From the NCBI RefSeq assembly GCF_046773475.1, contig NZ_CP177240.1, positions 372,001 through 436,000 on the forward strand: 64,000 nt of DNA, given 5' to 3'. Position 1 is the first letter of the stretch. Each line of letters begins with the position of its first letter. A program made the position numbers and the translations under genes. The notes beneath the pieces are model-generated. The model was not told the origin of the DNA and searched no databases. It saw nothing but the letters and a program-made list of their open reading frames with translations. The stretch comes from Nitratireductor aquimarinus (GTDB taxonomy: Bacteria > Pseudomonadota > Alphaproteobacteria > Rhizobiales > Rhizobiaceae). Positions 58,441 to 64,000 of the stretch are shown here, piece by piece.

Positions 58441-59390
58441 TGAGTGAACATCAGATCGACCTTTTGAAACTGCTCGGCGGATTGGCCGGCGTGCTGATTG
58501 CGGCATCGCTGGTGGGCTATGTGCTTCAGCGCAAATTCTCGCCCGATGGCTCCAACACGGCCATCGAAAACCTCAACGACCGGGTGAACGCCTGGTGGGT
58601 GATGATCATCCTCATGGGCGGCGCGCTCATGTTCGGCCGGGTTGGCGCGATCCTGCTGTTCGCTTTTGCATCATTCGCCGCACTGCGCGAATTCGTAACG
58701 CTGACCAACACGCGGCGCGGCGACCACTGGGCGCTCGCCTCGGCCTTCTTCATCTTCCTGCCGCTGCAATATTATCTCATCTATATCGACTGGTACGGCC
58801 TCTATTCGATCCTGGTGCCGGTCTATGCGTTCCTTCTTCTGCCCATTGTCTCGGCGGTGCGCGGCGATACGGATCATTTCCTCGTCCGGGTGGCGGAGGT
58901 GCAATGGGCGCTGATGATCTGCGTCTTCTGTGTGTCCCACGTGCCCGCGCTCCTCACGCTGGATATCCCCGGCTATGAGGGACGCAATTTGCTTCTGATC
59001 GCCTTCCTCGTGGTGGTCGTGCAGTCGAGCGACGTCCTGCAATATGTCTGGGGCAAGCTGCTCGGGCGCACGAAGATCGCGCCCAACCTCTCGCCCTCCA
59101 AGACACTGGAAGGTTTGATCGGTGGCGCGCTCAGTGCAACGCTGGTGGGCGCGGGGCTGTTCTGGATGACGCCCTTCACCCCGGTTCAGGCCGGGCTTCT
59201 GTCCTTCGTCATCGTGCTTCTGGGCTTTTTCGGCGGGCTCGTCATGTCGGCCATCAAGCGTGATCGCGGCGTGAAGGACTGGGGGCATCTGATCGCCGGG
59301 CATGGCGGTTTCATCGACCGGCTGGATTCGGTCATCTTCTCGGCCCCGATCTTCTTCCACCTGGTGCGCTACTGGTGGTCGCTCACATGA
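58440..59390 (+). CDS. CdsA-like phosphatidate cytidylyltransferase
   Basis: A membrane protein of 316 residues with about eight hydrophobic helices. The C-terminal signature SAIKRDRGVKDWGHLIAGHG (CdsA pattern S-x-x-K-R-x4-K-D) followed by GFIDRLDSV identifies it as CTP:phosphatidate cytidylyltransferase, which makes CDP-diacylglycerol. The ATG at 58440 overlaps the acyltransferase stop (TGATG); a GTG at 58437 is also possible. It differs from housekeeping CdsA by its longer N-terminal part and the operon context, so it may serve a side pathway like that of the E. coli ynb genes. Confidence 0.9.
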   Translation: MSEHQIDLLKLLGGLAGVLIAASLVGYVLQRKFSPDGSNTAIENLNDRVNAWWVMIILMGGALMFGRVGAILLFAFASFAALREFVTLTNTRRGDHWALASAFFIFLPLQYYLIYIDWYGLYSILVPVYAFLLLPIVSAVRGDTDHFLVRVAEVQWALMICVFCVSHVPALLTLDIPGYEGRNLLLIAFLVVVVQSSDVLQYVWGKLLGRTKIAPNLSPSKTLEGLIGGALSATLVGAGLFWMTPFTPVQAGLLSFVIVLLGFFGGLVMSAIKRDRGVKDWGHLIAGHGGFIDRLDSVIFSAPIFFHLVRYWWSLT

Positions 59391-59773
59391 GCCCTGCGCT
59401 TGCCCGACTGGCGAGATCGAGCGCCGTTCACATGGCGTTCGCGTTTCTCGCCATGGGAAGCTGGGCCGTGTTCGCCAACCGGGGGCACGCAATGCCGCGT
59501 CCGCTGGTGGCGGGCATGGTGCAGGGGCTTTTGTCCGCCTGCATCACACTGTTCCTGAAGCGCATCGTGGAGTGGCTGACCAGTCGCTTTTCCGGCCTTG
59601 GCGCGCTGGTTCTGCCGCCGCTCATCGCCTGCCTCGTTTCCGCAACGCTTCTGTCCGCGATCCACGCGGCGGCGGGCACACCCGAAATCCTTGCGACGGT
59701 CGCCCTGCCGCTGACGGTCGCCACATCCTATGCCGCCCTTTACACCTACACCCTATGGAGCGCCCGACCGTGA
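59387..59773 (+). CDS. Small membrane protein of the lipid operon
   Basis: A 128-residue protein with four hydrophobic segments (about 13-30, 40-57, 70-90 and 100-122). ATG at 59387 overlaps the CdsA-like stop as ATGA. The segment RSSAVHMAFAFLAMGSWAVF and the loop KRIVEWLTSRFSG do not resemble any characterised family that I can name. Its position between a CdsA-like enzyme and a CDP-alcohol phosphatidyltransferase-like enzyme suggests a partner in the same lipid pathway. Confidence 0.75.
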   Translation: MSPALARLARSSAVHMAFAFLAMGSWAVFANRGHAMPRPLVAGMVQGLLSACITLFLKRIVEWLTSRFSGLGALVLPPLIACLVSATLLSAIHAAAGTPEILATVALPLTVATSYAALYTYTLWSARP

Positions 59774-60408
59774 GCGATACTGAGAACCGACGTCCGCTGG
59801 CCAGCCGCGACACCGGCTGGGCGCACAGCATCACGCGCTGGCTGGCCGCCACATCCATCACTCCGAACCAGATTTCCATGGCGAGCATGGGCTTTGCGGC
59901 CCTCGCCGGTCTCGCCCTGTGGCAGGCGGGGTCTGCCGATGGCGTGATGCGGGCAGTGCTTCTCATTCTGGGCGGGCTGTTCGTGCAGTTCCGCCTCCTG
60001 TGCAATCTGTTCGATGGCATGGTTGCGGTCGAGGCGGGCAAAAGCGCGCCGGACGGCGCTTTCTGGAACGAGTTTCCCGATCGGGTCGCCGATATCGCGA
60101 TCCTCGTCGGCGCCGGTTATGGCCTTGGCCTGCCCGCGCTTGGCTGGGCGGCGGCGGGTTTTGCCGTCCTGACGGCTTATGTGCGCGAGCTCGGTCGCGC
60201 CTGCGGCCAGCAGGCAGACTTTTCCGGCCCGATGGCCAAGCCACACCGCATGGCGACCATCACGGCGGCGGCCGTGCTGTCGCTCTTCGAGCCGCTCTGG
60301 GACGGGCGCGGTGAAGTGTTGACCGTGGCGCTCTGGATCGTGGCCATCGGCGCGGCCTTCACTGCGCTGCGCCGTTCGGCGCGTCTGGTGAAGGCGCTTC
60401 GCGGATAG
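59770..60408 (+). CDS. CDP-alcohol phosphatidyltransferase-like enzyme with altered motif
   Basis: A 212-residue membrane protein with the CDP-alcohol phosphotransferase layout. The normal motif D-x2-DG-x2-AR-x8-G-x3-D-x3-D is present in a changed form: NLFDGMVAVEAGKSAPDGAF, then WNEFPD. The first and third aspartates are asparagines and the AR pair is AV. It may use an altered metal site or have lost activity. The GTG at 59770 overlaps the preceding stop (GTGA) and has GGAG upstream; ATG at 59755 is the alternative. With PlsC-like and CdsA-like genes it completes a phospholipid route from an acylated glycerol phosphate. Confidence 0.82.
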   Translation: MSDTENRRPLASRDTGWAHSITRWLAATSITPNQISMASMGFAALAGLALWQAGSADGVMRAVLLILGGLFVQFRLLCNLFDGMVAVEAGKSAPDGAFWNEFPDRVADIAILVGAGYGLGLPALGWAAAGFAVLTAYVRELGRACGQQADFSGPMAKPHRMATITAAAVLSLFEPLWDGRGEVLTVALWIVAIGAAFTALRRSARLVKALRG

Positions 60409-60463
60409 CGCGTTTCGCTTTCAGCTGAAATCCGCACAAATACGAGAGCAGATCGAGCAGCGC

Positions 60464-60496
60464 GCCGTCACCCCGGTTGAAACCAGGGGTGACGGC
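60464..60496. terminator. Hairpin between convergent genes
   Basis: GCCGTCACCCCGGTT (60464-60478) and its near-inverse AACCAGGGGTGACGGC (60481-60496) form a stem of 15 pairs with a single bulge and a GA loop. It lies between the convergent lipid operon and the histone-deacetylase-like gene. It lacks a U-tract but may end both transcripts. Confidence 0.55.
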
Positions 60497-60506
60497 ATGT
60501 CCGTTG

Positions 60507-61550
60507 TCAGTCCGCCGCGCTCGCCAGCGCATCGCGGCTGGCGGTGAGGAAGATTTCCGCGTTTTTCGACAGTGACGGGCCGAGATAACCGCCCTCCTGG
60601 ATCAGCGCAGTCGGCAGGCCGAGCCCGACGATCTCGCGCGCCATGGTCGCGAACCCTTCGCCTGTCAGCTTCACCTCCGACAGCGGATCGTCTTCCGCCA
60701 TGTCGAGGCCGAGCGAAACCACCAGCGCTTCCGTGCCGAAATCCCTGAGCGCCGCGAGCCCTTCGCGGAAGCGCATCAGGATCGTCTCGGTGTCGGAACC
60801 GGGCTTCAGGCAAAGATTGAGCGTCGCGCCCTCGCCTTCGCCCTCGCCACGCTCATCCTCATAACCCAGATAATAGGTCGGATAGAGATCCGGGTCCGTG
60901 TGCAGCGAACAGACGAAAACGTCACCGCGATCATAGAAGATGTCGAGCGTGCCATTGCCGGTGTGGGTATCGATGTCGAGCACCGCCACCTTGCCGAAAT
61001 GCGAGCGCAGGCTCTGCGCGGCAATGGCCGCATTGTTGAACAGGCAAAAGCCGTTCGAGGCGTTGGAAAGCGCGTGGTGTCCCGGCGGGCGGCACAGGCC
61101 ATAGACCATGCGCGCGCCTTCCTTCACCCGTTCGGCGGTTTCAAGCGCCGTCTGCGCCGACCAGTAGACCGCGTTCCACGTGCCTTCCGTCAATGGCACC
61201 GACGTGTCGGTCGCCCACCAGCCGAGCTGACCGAAAACGGAGGATGACGGACGCCCCCGGCGCGGGCCGGGATGACAGTTCGGGATCGGCTCCTGATCCG
61301 GCGCTTCGGCGCGCCAGCGCTCATAGGCGTCCTTCCAGAAATCCACGTAATCGGGATCGTGCACGGCCTTGATCGGGTCCTCGCCGAAATCGCGCGGGGT
61401 CTCGATGGGGAAGGCGTTGCGCCTGAGCATGTCGCGGATGAGGATGGCGCGTTCGGCCTGCTCGGGATGCGGCATGTAGGCCCCGCGCCGGAAATAGCGG
61501 GCGGGCGTATGTAACAGCTGACGTTCGTCGAAAATGGCTTTCATTGTCAT
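60507..61550 (-). CDS. Histone-deacetylase-family amidohydrolase (polyamine deacetylase-like)
   Basis: A 347-residue zinc amidohydrolase of the HDAC/acetylpolyamine amidohydrolase family. Motifs seen are RPPGHHA (zinc and catalytic histidines), LDIDTHTGNGT (zinc ligands D and H in this family), LGLDMAEDDP, and the C-terminal EGGYLG. Members remove acetyl groups from polyamines or related amines in bacteria. It is the last gene of an operon with a 2-hydroxyacid dehydrogenase and an M20 deacylase, so breakdown of an N-acylated amine is likely. The start ATG at 61550 or 61544 is 3 to 9 bases after the dehydrogenase stop. Confidence 0.9.
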   Translation of the reverse strand: MTMKAIFDERQLLHTPARYFRRGAYMPHPEQAERAILIRDMLRRNAFPIETPRDFGEDPIKAVHDPDYVDFWKDAYERWRAEAPDQEPIPNCHPGPRRGRPSSSVFGQLGWWATDTSVPLTEGTWNAVYWSAQTALETAERVKEGARMVYGLCRPPGHHALSNASNGFCLFNNAAIAAQSLRSHFGKVAVLDIDTHTGNGTLDIFYDRGDVFVCSLHTDPDLYPTYYLGYEDERGEGEGEGATLNLCLKPGSDTETILMRFREGLAALRDFGTEALVVSLGLDMAEDDPLSEVKLTGEGFATMAREIVGLGLPTALIQEGGYLGPSLSKNAEIFLTASRDALASAAD

Positions 61551-61553
61551 CCT

Positions 61554-62519
61554 TCAATATCCGTTGGCTCTGTCGACCACCGTTTCCGGTATCCGTCCTG
61601 CCACCACGTCCCTGGCTGCGCGGGCGAGTTGTTCCGCCATGCGCCGGGGTGAGCAGTCGCTTGCCTGATGGGGCGTGACGAGAATGCGCTCATCCGCCCA
61701 GAAGGGATGCTCCGCCGGCAGCGGCTCGATGTCGAAGACGTCGAGCGAGGCGGAGGAAAGGCGTCCGCTGTCGAGCGCCTTCAGAAGGTCGGCCTCGATC
61801 AGATGTTCCCCGCGCCCAAGCTGGATCAGCGCCGCGGCCACGGGCATGCGATTGAAGAAATCGAGATCGAGAAGGCCGCGCGTCTGCGCGGTCAAAGGCA
61901 GTACGTTGATGAGGATGGCGGCCTGCTCGGCAACCCGCTCGGCAGCCCCCTCCCCGCTTTCGAAACGCACACCCGGCATGGCGTCGCGTGGTGCGTTGCG
62001 CACGGCCGCAACAACGGGAAACCCCATCGCTGTCACCGCGCGCGCAATGGCGCGGCCCATCAGGCCGAAACCCAGAATGCCGACGGGCGTTTCCCGTGGC
62101 GGCTTCATCCTTGCCGAGATCAGCCGCGCCCATTCATGCTTCGCCTCATGCACAATGTGATGGCGCATGTTGCGGTGATGCCAGACCACGTGCCACGCCG
62201 CGAAACCGGCCATGACATCGCCCTGATCCTCGTCGCGCACACGCGTCACCAGCGCATCGGCTGGCAGGCTCGGGCAGCTGATGATGCTGTCGACACCGGC
62301 GGCGATGGAACTTGCCAGCCGCAGATTTGGATAAGGCAGGAAGGCGTCGTCCGCAGGACGCCAGCACAGCGCGAACCGGATCGTTTCGGGATCGTCGATC
62401 TCATGGGGATGGCGCAGCCGGATCGTGTCTGCATGGGGTGCCAGCGCCTCGGCGAAAATCTCCCGAAGATCGTATGCGGCACTGAGAAAGACGCCCTCGA
62501 TCACGTCCTGCTCAGCCAT
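61554..62519 (-). CDS. D-2-hydroxyacid dehydrogenase (NAD-dependent)
   Basis: A 321-residue protein of the D-isomer 2-hydroxyacid dehydrogenase family, closest in type to the glyoxylate/hydroxypyruvate reductase A group. The NAD motif GILGFGLMGRAIARAV is in the middle, the catalytic region has QLGRGEHLIEADLLKALDSG and DVFDIEPLPAEHPFW, and the catalytic histidine is in ILVTPHQASD. ATG at 62519 overlaps the M20 stop by 8 bases; the in-frame start at 62576 lies in the coding region of the M20 gene and is not conserved. It probably reduces a 2-keto acid from an amine or amino-acid pathway. Confidence 0.88.
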   Translation of the reverse strand: MAEQDVIEGVFLSAAYDLREIFAEALAPHADTIRLRHPHEIDDPETIRFALCWRPADDAFLPYPNLRLASSIAAGVDSIISCPSLPADALVTRVRDEDQGDVMAGFAAWHVVWHHRNMRHHIVHEAKHEWARLISARMKPPRETPVGILGFGLMGRAIARAVTAMGFPVVAAVRNAPRDAMPGVRFESGEGAAERVAEQAAILINVLPLTAQTRGLLDLDFFNRMPVAAALIQLGRGEHLIEADLLKALDSGRLSSASLDVFDIEPLPAEHPFWADERILVTPHQASDCSPRRMAEQLARAARDVVAGRIPETVVDRANGY

Positions 62520-63813
62520 TGCCGGCCTCTCCCTCGATCGGTTCGACACCGCACCAGTCGGCGATGAAAAGCGCAATCGCGCCCGTCACGCGCTTGATGG
62601 AGGACAGGCTGACGCGCTCATCGAAACCGTGAATGTTCTCCGTGATCGGGCCATAGACGAGGCACGGCATACCAGCATAGATCACGAAGACCCGCGCATC
62701 GAGATAGCCCGGCGTGACGAAGCTTTTCAGCTCGCTCGATGTGGCCTTGCGATGGGCTTCGGCCAGCGCCTGCTCGGCCTCGGTTCCTTCTTCCAGAACG
62801 TAGCCGCGCGCGAAGAACCCGTTCCAGATCACCTCCGGCGGGCGGTTGCCCAGAAACGGATCATCGGCCAGCTCACGCGCCAGATGCGCCTCGATCTGCG
62901 CTGCCCGGTCCTTCGGGTCGTCGCCGGGATAGATGGCAATGCGGCAGGAAATCCTGCACCATGCGGCAACGGTGGACGCCCAGTCGCCGCCCTCGATCTT
63001 GCCGACATTGAAGTTGATCGGGTGATCGAGTTCCTCGAAATAGGGATAGTTCACCTTTTCGGCGTTCCATTCCTCGGTCAGGCGTTTCAGGCTCTCGATG
63101 ACGCGGTAGCTCGCTTCGATGGCGTTCGCGCCCGTGCCGGCCTCGCGCACATGCACCGGATGGCCCGACACATTCACCTCGAACCACAAAACGCCGGTGT
63201 TGGCCCGCACCAGCATTTCGTCTTCCGGCTCGGGAATGATGGCGGCGTCCGCCGTATAGCCTTCCACCAGACAGGCGAGCGCACCATTGCCGGTGCACTC
63301 CTCCTCCACGACGCTCTGCACATGCACTTTTGCCGCCGGCTGCAGGCCGATGCGACGCAGTGCGTCGAGCGCAAAAATATTCGCCGCGATGCCGGCCTTC
63401 ATGTCGCCGCCGCCGCGCCCATAGAGCCAGTCGCCCACGCGTTTCGGCTCATAGGGCGGCGAAACCTCCCACATATCATGCGGGCCTTCCGGCACCACAT
63501 CCATATGGCCATTGAGGATCAGCGAACGGCCCTTCTCGACGCGCGGCGCATGCGTGGCGATCACATTGACCGCATCGGAATAATCGACGGCCACGGGCGA
63601 GAAACCGGGATGATCCCTGATCTTGTCTTCATCGATGTGAAAGGTCTCAACCGCGTAGCCGCGCGCTTCGAGCGCCTTGTGCACGAATTCCTGAGCGGGC
63701 TTTTCCTTGCCGCGCAGCGAGGGGAAACGGATCAGGTCTTCCGTAAAGCCGATCTGCTCTTCAAAACCTTCCTCGACTGCGGCGAGGATCTTCTGTGCCA
63801 GTTGTTCGTCCAC
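62512..63813 (-). CDS. ArgE/DapE-family M20 deacylase
   Basis: A 433-residue M20 metallohydrolase. Metal-binding motifs are LNGHMDVVPEGP, GRGGGDMKAG, VEEECTGNGA and IIPEPEDEM. The GTG start at 63813 begins the leftward operon with the dehydrogenase and deacetylase-like genes. Family members hydrolyse N-acyl or N-carbamoyl amino acids; ArgE and DapE are the best-known. The presence of a second amide hydrolase of a different family in the same operon suggests that a molecule with two acyl-amide groups, or acylated polyamine, is being processed. Confidence 0.9.
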   Translation of the reverse strand: MDEQLAQKILAAVEEGFEEQIGFTEDLIRFPSLRGKEKPAQEFVHKALEARGYAVETFHIDEDKIRDHPGFSPVAVDYSDAVNVIATHAPRVEKGRSLILNGHMDVVPEGPHDMWEVSPPYEPKRVGDWLYGRGGGDMKAGIAANIFALDALRRIGLQPAAKVHVQSVVEEECTGNGALACLVEGYTADAAIIPEPEDEMLVRANTGVLWFEVNVSGHPVHVREAGTGANAIEASYRVIESLKRLTEEWNAEKVNYPYFEELDHPINFNVGKIEGGDWASTVAAWCRISCRIAIYPGDDPKDRAAQIEAHLARELADDPFLGNRPPEVIWNGFFARGYVLEEGTEAEQALAEAHRKATSSELKSFVTPGYLDARVFVIYAGMPCLVYGPITENIHGFDERVSLSSIKRVTGAIALFIADWCGVEPIEGEAGNG

Positions 63814-64000
63814 GTTGGTGGTTCCTGCAGATTAGTATTGAGGATGGTGGGAGATGGTGTGCGCTGCTTCTCCCACCGTTACAGGTCGTGCATCAGCAGA
63901 ACGTCGAATGCCTGCGCGCGCCATCCCGCCCTCGCCCTTCGACAGGCTCAGGATGAGGGCTGGTGGCGGTGATAGCTGGCTGAGCGTTGGTGTTGGTGTT
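63814..64000. repeat. Intergenic end of window with a REP-like element
   Basis: No gene is seen. At about 63929-63960 the sequence CCTCGCCCTTCGACAGGCTC and AGGATGAGGG is a REP-like element common in alphaproteobacterial intergenic DNA. The last bases repeat short GGTGTTGGTGTT units. This may be the upstream region of the M20 operon, but no clear promoter is visible. Confidence 0.6.

Overview
The window looks like chromosomal DNA of a high-GC alphaproteobacterium, most likely of the Hyphomicrobiales (Rhizobiales). The reasons are dense operons with ATGA/GTGA stop-start overlaps, two tripartite tricarboxylate transport (TTT) systems, FixK/FnrL-type boxes, an IRO-like iron motif, the thiCOSGED order behind a TPP riboswitch, and short palindromic repeats of the kind seen between rhizobial genes. 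No rRNA, tRNA, CRISPR array, integrase or intact insertion sequence was seen. Species cannot be fixed from the sequence.

Layout. 1-3.1 kb: end of a TTT operon (tctC partial, tctB, tctA), then tandem repeats that include the 3' end of tctA. 3.1-9.5 kb: purU, then the thiamine operon thiC-thiO-thiS-thiG-thiE-thiD read leftward from a TPP riboswitch. 9.6-14.8 kb: a second TTT operon with an ArgE-like deacylase, divergent from a LysR regulator. 14.8-18.5 kb: a probable low-oxygen group (universal stress protein, PNPOx-like protein, Tat-exported SQR-like flavoprotein, small membrane protein) with two FixK/FNR boxes. 18.5-23.0 kb: an accessory patch with an IS30 remnant, a tag (DNA glycosylase) remnant, AraC and TetR regulators, two VOC proteins and small orphan genes.

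23.1-33.1 kb: the most interesting segment, a nine-gene leftward operon in which every gene overlaps the next. It encodes a SerK/SbnI-like serine kinase, a PLP decarboxylase, an SbnA-like PLP synthase, an opine-dehydrogenase-like enzyme, one IucA/IucC NIS synthetase, an MFS exporter and a three-gene iron-siderophore ABC importer. Together they could build, export and reimport an opine-type aminopolycarboxylate metallophore, perhaps rhizobactin-like. 33.3-35.2 kb: a nitric-oxide module (NsrR-type operator, group III truncated globin, membrane protein, NsrR-like Rrf2 regulator), then pseudoazurin.

35.3-45 kb: an ABC sugar-type importer with an M81 peptidase, RidA, SDR, RpiR regulator and a D-threonine-aldolase-like enzyme, probably one catabolic system. 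45-49.3 kb: ugpBAEC glycerol-3-phosphate importer. 49.4-57.3 kb: a two-partner secretion pair (TpsA 1885 aa, TpsB) flanked on one side by a decayed acyltransferase-like fragment and on the other by an intact acyltransferase gene. 57.8-60.4 kb: a lipid operon (PlsC-like, CdsA-like, membrane protein, CDP-alcohol phosphatidyltransferase-like). 60.5-63.8 kb: an operon of a histone-deacetylase-like amidohydrolase, a 2-hydroxyacid dehydrogenase and an M20 deacylase.
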